Origin: Bradyrhizobium sp. 138
Lineage (GTDB): Bacteria > Pseudomonadota > Alphaproteobacteria > Rhizobiales > Xanthobacteraceae
NCBI RefSeq assembly: GCF_023074075.1
Contig: NZ_JADPKT010000022.1
Coordinates: forward strand, 472,405 to 536,404
DNA: 64,000 nucleotides
Direction: 5' to 3'
Under the pieces are notes generated by a model. That model did not search any database, was not told where the DNA came from, and worked only from the letters and a program-made list of their open reading frames with translations. Below are positions 1-8,664 of the stretch, in pieces. The position numbers were made by a program, and so were the translations under genes. Positions within the stretch are counted from its first letter, which is position 1. Every line of letters starts with the position of its first letter.

Positions 1-1
1 T

Positions 2-493
2 CCGACAGCCCTCGCTTTCCTTCTCACGGCCGCTCTGGCCTCGCCTGCCGCCTTCGCGCAATCCGGCAGCGCCGGGGGCTCGATCGGCAATGACGAGAAG
101 TCGCTGTCCGGCTCGCGCCAGGATCGTTCCTCCGACCGCTCGACCGAACCCGCACCCTCGGCGCGCCGAAGCAAGCCGGCGGCTGAAGAATCGCGCTCGT
201 CGTCGCGGCGAAGCGGCGGCGGAGGTGGCGGCGGTGGCTTTGACGGCGCCTGGGCGGTCACCAGCATCGGCTGCGGCGGCTCTACGAGCGGCGCGGTCGT
301 GGTCTCCTCGGGCAAGGTCATCGGCCAGGGCGTCACTGGCACCGTCAGCTCGAGCGGCGCCGTCAGCACTTTCGGTCACGGCGACGGCGGCGTGACCTTC
401 ACCAGTTCGGGACGTCTCGGCGCTCGCAGCGGTTCCGGAACCTGGCGCCGCTCCGACGGCTGCGGCGGAACCTGGAGTTCCGCGAAACAGTAA
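2..493 (+). CDS. Exported glycine/serine-rich protein, 5' end missing
   Basis: The reading frame is open from the first bases of the window to a TAA at 493, so the start codon lies outside. The visible beginning is a hydrophobic stretch ending in a typical signal-peptidase site (AFAQ-SGS). An Arg/Ser/Glu-rich linker follows, then a run of eight glycines, then a compact C-terminal part of about 80 residues. That part has alternating Gly/Ser/Thr and two cysteines in GCGG contexts that could form a disulfide in the periplasm. I do not recognise the family. The three-base periodicity and the signal peptide make it a real gene; function is unknown. Confidence 0.75.
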   Translation, partial: PTALAFLLTAALASPAAFAQSGSAGGSIGNDEKSLSGSRQDRSSDRSTEPAPSARRSKPAAEESRSSSRRSGGGGGGGGFDGAWAVTSIGCGGSTSGAVVVSSGKVIGQGVTGTVSSSGAVSTFGHGDGGVTFTSSGRLGARSGSGTWRRSDGCGGTWSSAKQ

Positions 494-644
494 CGCCGGA
501 AGATCCCCGATTTCGCCGCGGAACGAACGCCCCGCAGGCCCGATTCAAGCCACATCCTCTCCGGATTTGCGGCTCATTGCCACCCAAGTCTTTGATGACA
601 AAGGGGTGGTTAAGAGTTGCGTCATGCGTAACCGGGAGACCAGG

Positions 645-1847
645 ATGGGCAACCGCACCGCAAAATTCGTATCCGCGCTGGTCGGCAGCATCATCGCTGG
701 CCTGCCACTGGCCGCCGTGTCGCAGAACGCGCCGGACACATCGAGCACGGCCAATGCGGCCGCCGACTGTCTCGCCTCGCCGAAAGGCGCCGCTCCGCAG
801 GGGCAGCATTGGTACTATCGCGTCGAACGCACGACCAAGCGACAGTGCTGGTATCTGCGCGCCGCCGGCGCCAAAGCCTCCCAAACCGCGCAGGCGACGA
901 CCGATGCACAAGATACTGATTCAACGGCGCCGCAATCCCTGCAGAATGCGCGAGCCCAATACGTTGCCCCGCAAGGTGTCGCGCCGGGTGCGCCGAACAT
1001 GACCGCGCCTGCGCCGGCCGCAGCGAGTACGCCACCAGTCGCGCAACAGCCGGCGGCCACCAACAACGACACCGCGCAGCCTGCCGTCGCGACGCGCTGG
1101 CCCGATGCTGCCATGCCGACCGCCTCCCCCGCACCACAGCCGCAGCCTGCTCCCGTCGCAGCCGCCGCGCCACCGAGCGCCAAGCCGGCAAAGCCTGCGC
1201 CGGCGACCCCCGCCGCGGCCGACAGCGCCGACAAACCGACTGGCTCGGTCCAAATGCTGCTGCTCGTGATCGGTGGCGCGCTGGCGCTCGCCGGCATCCT
1301 CGCCAGCCTGATCTACCGCTTCGCCGGCGGACGCGGACGCGTCCAGGCCGCCGACCGCCGCGGGCATTGGAACGATTGGACGCCGCAGGACCACGACGGA
1401 AGCCGCGCGCCCTGGCTCGGTGCGACGGCGGCCGACTCGCCGCGCGCACAGCTGCGTCCGGTCGACTTCGATGAAGCTCCTCGACAAGCGACCAAGCGAG
1501 TGACGAAGCTTGCCGCGATCGGCCGCGAGATCGAGCAGATCGACGCGCGGAAGACGCGCGCCGCAGCGCCCAACGAGACCAGACGCGACGAGGTCGAGAT
1601 CAAGATGTTCGACCGGGAATTCCAAATCGAGGCTGCTGCTCCCAAGCTCGCCGCCAGCGAGAGCGGCGAGGATCGCGATCACGCGCCTGCAGACCGCGAC
1701 CGGGAGGATGCGGTCGACGTCGATGTCATCACGACGATGCTAGAACAGCTCGCGAAGCAAGGCCCACGCCTCTCGCGGCCTAACCTTGAAGCTGAGCTTG
1801 CAAACTTCGAACGAAGCCTGCGAGGCCGATCCGCCGTTCGCGCTTGA
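645..1847 (+). CDS. Hypothetical exported membrane protein with Pro/Ala-rich linker
   Basis: The start is placed at the ATG at 645 because GGGAG lies about seven bases upstream; an in-frame ATG at 624 is possible. The predicted 400-residue protein begins with a signal sequence (MGNRTAKFVSALVGSIIAG). A small domain with two cysteines and WYYRVERTTKRQCWYL follows, which resembles short domains in other alphaproteobacterial exported proteins. A long Pro/Ala linker leads to one membrane segment near residues 201-228 (MLLLVIGGALALAGILASLI). The charged C-terminal half would then be cytoplasmic. Its 3' end overlaps the convergent guanylate kinase gene by 68 bases. No known family was recognised. 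Confidence 0.75.
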   Translation: MGNRTAKFVSALVGSIIAGLPLAAVSQNAPDTSSTANAAADCLASPKGAAPQGQHWYYRVERTTKRQCWYLRAAGAKASQTAQATTDAQDTDSTAPQSLQNARAQYVAPQGVAPGAPNMTAPAPAAASTPPVAQQPAATNNDTAQPAVATRWPDAAMPTASPAPQPQPAPVAAAAPPSAKPAKPAPATPAAADSADKPTGSVQMLLLVIGGALALAGILASLIYRFAGGRGRVQAADRRGHWNDWTPQDHDGSRAPWLGATAADSPRAQLRPVDFDEAPRQATKRVTKLAAIGREIEQIDARKTRAAAPNETRRDEVEIKMFDREFQIEAAAPKLAASESGEDRDHAPADRDREDAVDVDVITTMLEQLAKQGPRLSRPNLEAELANFERSLRGRSAVRA

Positions 1848-2439
1848 GGCGTTCGGCCTTCAGGATCGACTGCACCTCGGCGAAGGCCTCGTCGACCTCG
1901 TGGTTGATCACGATGTAATCGTACTCCGCCCAGTGGCTCATCTCGTGGCTGGCGCGGCTCATCCGCTTGCGGATCACCTCGTCTGAATCCTGCGCGCGTG
2001 AGTGCAGGCGCGTTTCGAGATCGGCCGCCGAGGGCGGCAGGATGAAGACACGAACCACATCAACGCTTGCTTTCTCATGCAGTTGCTGTGTGCCCTGCCA
2101 GTCGATGTCGAACAGCACATCCTGTCCGACTGAGAGTGCCGCCTCCACCGGAGCACGTGGGGTCCCGTAGAGATTGTCGAACACGGTCGCCCATTCGAGC
2201 AATTCGGCGTGCTCCACCATGGTCTCGAACCTGGGCTTGCTGACAAAGAAATAATCGCGCCCCTCGACCTCACCCGGTCGCATCGGACGCGTGGTCGCCG
2301 ACACCGACATTTTGAGGCCGGGCTCCCGTTCGAGCAACATCCGCGACAGCGTCGTCTTGCCCGCGCCCGAGGGCGAGGACAACACGAACATCAATCCGCG
2401 CCGCTCGACACCGTCAGTTCCGTGGCCGCCCGTCGTCAT
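1780..2439 (-). CDS. gmk: Guanylate kinase
   Basis: Converts GMP and ATP to GDP and ADP in the cytoplasm, feeding guanine nucleotide pools. The P-loop SSPSGAGKTTLSR is at about residues 21-33. The GMP-binding part (SATTRPMRPGEVEGRDYFFV) and DIDWQGTQQL follow in the expected order. The 219-residue length is normal for the family. It follows the yicC gene with only three bases between them; yicC-gmk pairing is common in proteobacteria and suggests co-transcription. The 3' end overlaps the preceding convergent gene. Assignment is secure. Confidence 0.97.
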   Translation of the reverse strand: MTTGGHGTDGVERRGLMFVLSSPSGAGKTTLSRMLLEREPGLKMSVSATTRPMRPGEVEGRDYFFVSKPRFETMVEHAELLEWATVFDNLYGTPRAPVEAALSVGQDVLFDIDWQGTQQLHEKASVDVVRVFILPPSAADLETRLHSRAQDSDEVIRKRMSRASHEMSHWAEYDYIVINHEVDEAFAEVQSILKAERLKRERRIGLAGFVRSLQAQLQG

Positions 2440-2442
2440 CGA

Positions 2443-3330
2443 TCACTCCAGATTCTGGACTTGCTCGCGGAACTGCTCGACCACGTTTTTCATGGCCAGC
2501 CCCGTATTGGTCAGCTCGATGTCGTTCGATTTCGAGCAGCAGGTGTTGACCTCGCGGTGAAATTCCTGCGCCAGGAAGTCGAGCTTGCGGCCGATCGGAC
2601 CGCCCTTGCCGATCAGCTCGCGCGCCTGCGCGATATGGGAGGCGATGCGGTCGAGCTCCTCGCGGATGTCGGCCTTGGTGGCGATCAGGATCGCCTCCTG
2701 CATCAGGCGGTCGGAATCGAAGCGGTCGGAGGTGTCCAGCAGCGCGGCGATCTGCTCAGTGAGCCTGGCCTTGATCGCCTCCGGCTTGCGGCCGGGCGCG
2801 GCTTCCGCTTTCTTCGCCAGCTGCTCGACCTCGTCCACCCGCTGGGTCAGGATCTGCCCCAGCGACGTGCCCTCGCGCTTGCGCATCGCGACGAGCTCGT
2901 CGAGGGCCTTGTCGAAGGCCTCGGCGGCCGCGGCACGCGCCGCCTTGTCCTCGTCCTCATCGCCCTCAGGCTCGGCGACCTCGACGACGCCCTTGATGGC
3001 GAGCAGGCCGTCGATGCTCGGGGCCACCGCGTCGACCTTGCCGGCGATCACGGCGGCAGCTTTCAGGACGGCGTTGAGCACGTCCTCGTTGACGCGAACC
3101 GTGGCGGCGGCGTTGGCGCGCTTGACAGTGAGATTGGCGTAGACGGTGCCGCGCGAGAGCAGCTCGCCGGCGCGTTTCTTGGCGTGGGCCTCGAGCTCGT
3201 CGAACCCCTGCGGCAGCCGCACCCTGAGGTCAAAGCCCTTGGCGTTGACCGACTTCAATTCCCATTCGAACGTGTACGGCCCGCTTGCGCCGTGGCTTCG
3301 AGCAAAGCCGGTCATGGACGACAGCGCCAT
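2443..3330 (-). CDS. yicC: YicC family endoribonuclease
   Basis: Opens with the family signature MALSSMTGFARSHG and ends with the DUF1732-type segment (REEHDRIASHI-like helix, then GRKLDFLAQEFHREVNT and CCSKSNDIELT). YicC proteins are reported to be endoribonucleases acting on small RNAs and structured RNA. The start at 3330 is chosen because homologues begin at MxxSMTGFAR; an upstream in-frame ATG at 3372 would add 14 atypical residues. A negatively charged insertion (EPEGDEDEDK) sits mid-protein. It lies three bases upstream of gmk in the same orientation. Confidence 0.93.
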   Translation of the reverse strand: MALSSMTGFARSHGASGPYTFEWELKSVNAKGFDLRVRLPQGFDELEAHAKKRAGELLSRGTVYANLTVKRANAAATVRVNEDVLNAVLKAAAVIAGKVDAVAPSIDGLLAIKGVVEVAEPEGDEDEDKAARAAAAEAFDKALDELVAMRKREGTSLGQILTQRVDEVEQLAKKAEAAPGRKPEAIKARLTEQIAALLDTSDRFDSDRLMQEAILIATKADIREELDRIASHIAQARELIGKGGPIGRKLDFLAQEFHREVNTCCSKSNDIELTNTGLAMKNVVEQFREQVQNLE

Positions 3331-3445
3331 CAGGTCAATTTCTCCGGAAACATGGGATTCGCGAGGCATCAAGCCACGCGAATCTTAAGACTATTTTGCA
3401 GGAAAGTGGAATCCGCAAAGTCCCGCAGGCAGGTCTGCAACGCGC

Positions 3446-4729
3446 CTAGCGCTGTACCACCGGCGGCGAGGGTTGCACCGCGCCCTGCCGCGCCGGCGCT
3501 GGATTGGTTGGATTGGCAGGCCGTGTCGGTTGCTTTTTCTGCTGGTTGGGCCGTGCCGGCGGCGTGGTCGCCGTCGGCGTGTCGGCGGCGCCGGGCGCGG
3601 TGGCGGCGGGCGGCGGCGCATCCTCGGCCGGCTCCACCGTGTCGTTCTGGATCTGCTTTTCCATCGCACGCAGCTTGGCCACGTTCTTCTGATGCGCGTC
3701 GTAGGTCTCGGTAAAAGCATGCCCGCCGCTGCCGTCGGCAACGAAATAGAGGTCGCGGGTGCGGGCCGGGTTGGCGGTGGCCTCCAGCGAGGCGCGGCCG
3801 GGATTGGAGATCGGGCCCGGCGGCAGGCCCTCGATCACATAGGTATTGTACGGCGACGGCTGCGTGATCTCGCTGCGCTTGATCGGCCGGCCCAACGTGC
3901 CCTTACCGCCGACGAGGCCGTAGATGATGGTCGGATCGGACTGCAGCTTGATGCGCTGCTTGAGGCGGTTGACGAACACCGCGGCGACACGGCTGCGCTC
4001 GTCCGGCTTGCCGGTCTCCTTTTCCACGATGGACGCGAGCGTCACCAGCTGCTCCGGCGTCTTGACCGGGATGTCCTGATTGCGGCGCTCCCAGATCTCG
4101 GCGAGCACGCGCTTGTGCGCCTGCTGCATGCGCTGGACCACCTGCTCGCGCGGGGTGCCGCGCGGGAATTTGTAGGTCTCCGGCAGCAGCGTGCCCTCGC
4201 GCGGCAGCTCGCGCACACTGCCGGTGAAGATGTCGTTGTCGGACAGACGCGCCACGATCTGCTCGGAGGTCAGGCCCTCCGGAATCGTGACCGCATGCTG
4301 CACCACCTTGCCCTCGACGATGGTGGCGATGACGTCGCGCAAGGACGCGTTCTTCTGGAACGAATATTCACCGGGCTTGAGGTCCGAGCTCGCCTTCAGC
4401 GCGGCGACGCTGGCGATGAACACCCACGGATTGATGTCGGTGACGCCTTCCCGGTTCAGCGTCTCGGCGATGTCGCGTTTGCCGGCGCGCTGCGGGATGT
4501 TGACGATCTTGTCGTCCCTCAGTGGTCCGGGCGCCTCCAGCACCTGCCGGCCGTAATAATACACACCGCCGGCGCCGAGCATGGCGATCAGCAGAAGGGT
4601 GATGATGGCGTTGCCGACGACCACGAACGGATTGCGCGCACGCTCCGATCGCTTCGGCGGCGGCGGGAGTTGCTCGGGCTCGAGCGCTGCCCGCGGACTC
4701 CGGGGCGAAATGGGCGGCCTTTCACTCAT
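3446..4729 (-). CDS. mltG: Endolytic murein transglycosylase MltG
   Basis: Membrane-anchored lytic transglycosylase that cuts nascent glycan strands and so influences peptidoglycan chain length. A proline-rich cytoplasmic N-terminus is followed by one membrane helix at about residues 34-58, a LysM-like region, and the YceG catalytic domain. That domain contains LASIVEKETGKPDERSRVA, whose glutamate in EKET is the expected catalytic residue, and SDPTIIYGL. After the domain (about residue 345) comes an 80-residue Pro/Thr/Ala tail of low complexity that is longer than in enterobacterial MltG. It sits downstream of fabF, as in many proteobacteria. Confidence 0.95.
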   Translation of the reverse strand: MSERPPISPRSPRAALEPEQLPPPPKRSERARNPFVVVGNAIITLLLIAMLGAGGVYYYGRQVLEAPGPLRDDKIVNIPQRAGKRDIAETLNREGVTDINPWVFIASVAALKASSDLKPGEYSFQKNASLRDVIATIVEGKVVQHAVTIPEGLTSEQIVARLSDNDIFTGSVRELPREGTLLPETYKFPRGTPREQVVQRMQQAHKRVLAEIWERRNQDIPVKTPEQLVTLASIVEKETGKPDERSRVAAVFVNRLKQRIKLQSDPTIIYGLVGGKGTLGRPIKRSEITQPSPYNTYVIEGLPPGPISNPGRASLEATANPARTRDLYFVADGSGGHAFTETYDAHQKNVAKLRAMEKQIQNDTVEPAEDAPPPAATAPGAADTPTATTPPARPNQQKKQPTRPANPTNPAPARQGAVQPSPPVVQR

Positions 4730-4854
4730 CGAAACAACCTGAATCCTGCCGGTTCAATCGCGACCTGACAATCGCTTGCCCTGCCAAATGCACGCGCCCA
4801 CTTCTATGACTATCGCCGAATACGGCAAAACGGTGGATTTGTCTCAAACGCAAA

Positions 4855-6120
4855 CTAACTGGCCAAACGCCGGACGATCACCGACGCATTGGTGCCGCCA
4901 AAACCAAACGAGTTTGACAAGGCGACATTGACCTCACGCTGCTTCGCCTTGTGCGGCACGAGATCGATCGCCGTCTCCACCGACGGGTTGTCGAGGTTGA
5001 TCGTCGGCGGCACGACATTATCGCGAATCGCGAGAATGGCGAAGATCGCTTCGATCGCACCGGCGGCGCCGAGGAGATGTCCTGTCGACGACTTGGTCGA
5101 CGACATCGCAACCTTGGAGGCGGCATTGCCGAGCAGACGCTCGACGGCCCCGAGCTCGATCTCGTCGCCGAGCGGCGTCGAGGTGCCGTGTGCGTTGATG
5201 TAGTCGAGATCGGACGCCGTGAGGCCCGCGCGCTTGAGCGCGGCCGACATGCTGCGGAAGCCGCCATCGCCATCGGGCGACGGCGAGGTGATGTGGTAGG
5301 CATCGCCCGAAAGGCCGTAGCCGATCACCTCGGCATAGATCTTCGCGCCGCGGCGCCTGGCGTGCTCGAGCTCTTCCAGCACGAGGACGCCGGCGCCCTC
5401 GCCCATGACGAAACCGTCGCGGTCCTTGTCGTAGGGACGCGAGGCCTTCTCGGGCGTTTCGTTGAAACCGGTCGAAAGTGCACGCGCGGCGTTGAAGCCG
5501 GCAATGCCGATGCGGCTGATCGGCGACTCGGCGCCGCCGGCGACCATCACGTCGGCATCGCCGAGCGCAATCAGACGGGCGGCATCGCCGACGGCGTGTG
5601 CGCCGGTCGAGCAGGCTGTGACCACCGAATGGTTCGGTCCCTTCAGCCCGTGTGCGATCGAGACGTAGCCGGAGGCGAGATTGATCAGGCGGCCCGGAAT
5701 GAAGAACGGCGACACCCGGCGCGGTCCACGCTCCTTCAGCAGGATCGCGGTGTCGGCGATGCCGCTGAGGCCGCCGATGCCGGATCCGATCATGGTTCCG
5801 GTTGCACACTTGTCCTCTTCGGACTCGGGGTGCCAGTTGGCGTCGTCGAGCGCCTGGCCGGCGGCGGCCATGCCGAAGATGATGAAGTCGTCGACCTTGC
5901 GCTGGTCCTTCGGCTCCATCCACGTGTCGGGATTGAAGGTGTCGTTGGTGCCGTCGCCGCGTACGACGGTGCAGGCGTATTTGGTCTGAAGATCGGAGAC
6001 ATCGAAGCTCTCGATCCGGCGCGCGCCGCTTTCGCCGTTGAGGATGCGTTTCCAGGTCGGTTCGACGCCGCAGCCGAGCGGCGACACCATGCCGAGACCA
6101 GTGACGACAACCCGCCTCAT
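4855..6120 (-). CDS. fabF: 3-oxoacyl-ACP synthase II
   Basis: Condenses malonyl-ACP with growing acyl-ACP in type II fatty acid synthesis. The thiolase-fold signatures are all present: the active-site cysteine in VVTACSTGAHAVGDA, the first histidine in INAHGTSTPLGD, and the second in SSTGHLLGAAGAIEA. The glycine-rich C-terminus NSFGFGGTNASV is intact. The 421-residue length is normal. It follows acpP in the same orientation after a 108-base gap that contains a hairpin, and precedes mltG. This acpP-fabF-mltG order is conserved in proteobacteria. Confidence 0.97.
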   Translation of the reverse strand: MRRVVVTGLGMVSPLGCGVEPTWKRILNGESGARRIESFDVSDLQTKYACTVVRGDGTNDTFNPDTWMEPKDQRKVDDFIIFGMAAAGQALDDANWHPESEEDKCATGTMIGSGIGGLSGIADTAILLKERGPRRVSPFFIPGRLINLASGYVSIAHGLKGPNHSVVTACSTGAHAVGDAARLIALGDADVMVAGGAESPISRIGIAGFNAARALSTGFNETPEKASRPYDKDRDGFVMGEGAGVLVLEELEHARRRGAKIYAEVIGYGLSGDAYHITSPSPDGDGGFRSMSAALKRAGLTASDLDYINAHGTSTPLGDEIELGAVERLLGNAASKVAMSSTKSSTGHLLGAAGAIEAIFAILAIRDNVVPPTINLDNPSVETAIDLVPHKAKQREVNVALSNSFGFGGTNASVIVRRLAS

Positions 6121-6168
6121 ATCCGAAAACTCCGCATCGAAAGACTCACGGCCAATAACAAGAAACCG

Positions 6169-6185
6169 GCTGACCGCTGGTCAGC
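6169..6185 (-). promoter_or_regulatory. Hairpin between acpP and fabF
   Basis: A perfect 7-bp inverted repeat GCTGACC / GGTCAGC with a 3-base loop lies in the acpP-fabF gap. It is flanked by a second complementary pair (AAACCGG and CCGGTTT), and on the minus strand it is followed by CTTGTTATTGG. It could partly terminate transcription or stabilise the upstream acpP message, so that carrier protein outnumbers synthase. No long T-run is present, so I do not call it a terminator. Confidence 0.35.
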
Positions 6186-6228
6186 GGCCCGTCCGGTTTC
6201 AATGTTGTCCCCGCGAAAATGAAGAGCC

Positions 6229-6468
6229 TTAGCTCTTCGCGTTCTTCTCGAGAAACTTCGTGGCATCGCCGACGGTGAGAATCGTTTCCGCGGCGTCGTC
6301 CGGAATCTCGCAACCGAATTCCTCTTCGAACGCCATCACCAGTTCGACGGTGTCCAGACTGTCGGCGCCGAGGTCGTCGATGAAGCTCGCAGCGTCGACA
6401 ACCTTCTCGGGTTCAACACCAAGGTGTTCGACCACGATCTTCTTAACCCGCTCGCCAATGTCACTCAT
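6229..6468 (-). CDS. acpP: Acyl carrier protein
   Basis: Small acidic carrier that holds acyl chains on phosphopantetheine during fatty acid synthesis. The attachment serine is in [18 protein letters not shown] at about residues 35-52, a standard ACP motif. The 79-residue length is typical. It is located between fabG (upstream) and fabF (downstream) in the same orientation. The 314-base gap upstream suggests its own promoter. Assignment is secure. Confidence 0.98.
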   Translation of the reverse strand: MSDIGERVKKIVVEHLGVEPEKVVDAASFIDDLGADSLDTVELVMAFEEEFGCEIPDDAAETILTVGDATKFLEKNAKS

Positions 6469-6782
6469 TGCATAACCTCGTGTTGTTCCCTGTAGACCCG
6501 ACCCCCCGGGACGATACGAGCCGTCGTGGTCGTGTTACTTGCCTTCGCTTACGAACTTTAGATTTGGCCCCATCCTAACCGATACAGGGCCCGGCGAACG
6601 ACGGCCAAGGCTCCGCATCGCCAATATACAGGGTTTCAAAAACCTGCAATGGCGTTCTTTGCCCATCCGTTGAGCGTCCGGTTATCATACTTCAATTGCC
6701 TTGACTACAAGCCTCATTTCGCTCCGGAAACGGCCGTTTGCCGCATCCCGCACTGCCCATGTGGGCAGTGCGAAACGAAGCA
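6469..6782 (-). other. fabG-acpP intergenic region, probable acpP promoter and leader
   Basis: No gene was recognised in these 314 bases. Reading leftward there is an AT-rich patch with TATGAT (plus-strand 6684-6689) and a TTGTAG-like element 15 bases upstream (6705-6710), a poorly spaced but possible promoter. The remaining leader of about 200 bases before acpP is unusually long. It contains TTTCAAAAACC-type A/T tracts and no clear hairpin with a T-run. Confidence 0.3.
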
Positions 6783-7520
6783 TCAGATCATGGCCATGCC
6801 GCCATTGACATGGATAGTTTGCCCGGTGACGTACGCCGCTTCGTTCGAACTCAGGTAGACGGCGGCCGCTGCGATGTCCTCGGGCGTTCCGAGGCGGTTG
6901 GCCGGAACCTTGGTCAGAATCGTTTCGCGCTGCTTGTCGTTCAGCGCATCGGTCATCGGCGTCTTGATGAAGCCGGGCGCGATGCAATTGGCGGTGACGC
7001 CGCGCTTGGCGTATTCGGCGCCCAGCGTCTTGATCATGCCGATCAGGCCCGCCTTCGAGGCCGTGTAGTTGCCCTGCCCCGGATTGCCGGTGACGCCGAC
7101 CACCGAGGTGATGGCGATGATGCGGCCGAAGCGCTTGCGCATCATCAATTTGGTGGCCGCGCGCGCCAGGCGGAAGGTCGCGGTCAGATTGATGTTGATG
7201 ACCTCCTCCCAATCCTCGTCGCGGAGCTGCACAAAGAGATTGTCGCGGGTGATGCCGGCATTGGCGACGAGAATGTCGACCTGGCCCATCGCGGCTTCCG
7301 CAGCCGGCACCAGCGCCTCGACCTCGTCGGACTTGGAGAGATTGCAGGGCAGCACGAAGGTGCGTTCGCCGAGCTTGCCGGCAAGCTCATCCAACACCTC
7401 CTTGCGCGTCCCTGATATCGCGACGGTCGCGCCCTGGGCGTGCAGCGCCTGCGCGATCGCCCCGCCGATGCCGCCGGTAGCGCCGGTGACGAGCGCCTTT
7501 TTACCTGTCAGATCGAACAT
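6783..7520 (-). CDS. fabG: 3-oxoacyl-ACP reductase
   Basis: NADPH-dependent reduction of 3-oxoacyl-ACP in the fatty acid elongation cycle. Classical SDR features are in order: TGATGGIGGAIAQALHAQG (cofactor site), NAGITRDNLF, catalytic Ser in ITSVVGVTGNPGQ, and YTASK carrying the Tyr and Lys. The C-terminal GQTIHVNGGMAMI is typical of FabG. It has 245 residues. It is 12 bases downstream of fabD, so the two are almost certainly co-transcribed. The context (fabD-fabG-acpP-fabF) supports the specific FabG call over a generic SDR. Confidence 0.96.
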   Translation of the reverse strand: MFDLTGKKALVTGATGGIGGAIAQALHAQGATVAISGTRKEVLDELAGKLGERTFVLPCNLSKSDEVEALVPAAEAAMGQVDILVANAGITRDNLFVQLRDEDWEEVININLTATFRLARAATKLMMRKRFGRIIAITSVVGVTGNPGQGNYTASKAGLIGMIKTLGAEYAKRGVTANCIAPGFIKTPMTDALNDKQRETILTKVPANRLGTPEDIAAAAVYLSSNEAAYVTGQTIHVNGGMAMI

Positions 7521-7532
7521 CGAAAAACTCCC

Positions 7533-8492
7533 CTAGGCCTGCTTTGCAGCGGCCAAGGCATCCTTGGCGGCGGCAATGTCGTTGGGACCGCCGACCGCGA
7601 CGCCGACGGCACCGTCCGCAATGCGCTTGACGAGACCGGTCAGCACCTTGCCGGCGCCGATCTCGAAGAACCGGGTGACGCCCTGCCCCGCCATATAGGC
7701 AACCGACTCGCGCCAGCGCACCGTGCCGGTGACCTGCTCGACCAGGCGGCGGCGGATCTCGTCGGGATCGGTGATGGCGCTCGCCAGCACGTTCGAGACC
7801 AGCGGCGCGGCCGGCGCCTTGATCGTGACCTTCGCGAGCGCCTCCGCCATGGCATCCGCAGCCGGCTGCATCAGCTTGCAATGGAACGGGGCGGACACCG
7901 GCAGCAGCATCGCGCGCTTGGCGCCCTTGGTCTTGGCGATCTCGACGGCGCGATCAACCGCGGCCTTGTCGCCCGAGACGACAACCTGTCCGCCGCCATT
8001 GTCGTTGGCGGCCTGGCAGACCTGCCCCTGCGCCGCCTCACCCGCGACCTCCAGGGCGGCCTCGTAGTCGAGACCAAGCAGCGCGGCCATTGCGCCGGCG
8101 CCGACCGGGACTGCCTTTTGCATTGCGAGACCGCGGGTGCGAAGCAGACGGGCAGTATCTGAAACCGTCAGGCTGCCGGCCGCAGCCAGCGCCGAATATT
8201 CACCGAGCGAGTGGCCGGCGACGAAGGCCGCGTCTCGTCCCACGGAAAAACCGGCTTCAGCCTCGAGCACGCGCAGGGTGGCGACAGACACCGCCATCAG
8301 CGCCGGCTGGGCATTTTCGGTGAGCTGGAGGGTTTCAGCCGGACCGTCCCAGATGATGGCCGTGAGCTTCTCGGAGAGCGCGGCATCGACCTCGTCGAAC
8401 ACGGCGCGCGCCACCGGAAAAGCGTCGGCCAGGGCCTTGCCCATGCCAACCGCCTGGGATCCCTGCCCCGGAAATGTGAATGCTGCCGTCAT
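7533..8492 (-). CDS. fabD: Malonyl-CoA:ACP transacylase
   Basis: Loads malonate onto acyl carrier protein. The N-terminal TFPGQGSQAVGMGKAL and the nucleophile motif GHSLGEYSAL (serine elbow, about residues 92-101) identify it. The partner histidine lies in VSAPFHCKLM, and the oxyanion-loop glutamine is in the first motif. The 319-residue length is normal. It is the first gene of the fab cluster on this strand; a 172-base gap separates it from the desaturase gene behind it. Confidence 0.97.
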   Translation of the reverse strand: MTAAFTFPGQGSQAVGMGKALADAFPVARAVFDEVDAALSEKLTAIIWDGPAETLQLTENAQPALMAVSVATLRVLEAEAGFSVGRDAAFVAGHSLGEYSALAAAGSLTVSDTARLLRTRGLAMQKAVPVGAGAMAALLGLDYEAALEVAGEAAQGQVCQAANDNGGGQVVVSGDKAAVDRAVEIAKTKGAKRAMLLPVSAPFHCKLMQPAADAMAEALAKVTIKAPAAPLVSNVLASAITDPDEIRRRLVEQVTGTVRWRESVAYMAGQGVTRFFEIGAGKVLTGLVKRIADGAVGVAVGGPNDIAAAKDALAAAKQA

Positions 8493-8664
8493 CGGCGCTC
8501 CCTGCTTGTCGGCACGATCCCGGCGAGAACCGGCAGCCGATTACGCGCGGCCTTGGGTCATGGTTCCGTGTCACGCTCCAAAGGGGGCCGTAGACACTGT
8601 CCGGGGCCGAACTGTCAAGCCGAGATGGGAACTCGGGCTGGCATTCAACTGGGGATACGCCGCG

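Noticed and set aside
2209..3714. 501-codon plus-strand open frame
   Set aside because: It is antisense to yicC and part of mltG, His/Arg/Asp-rich without domain character, a common shadow in GC-rich DNA.
4951..6222. 423-codon plus-strand open frame
   Set aside because: Antisense shadow of fabF with no ribosome-binding site and no recognisable domain.
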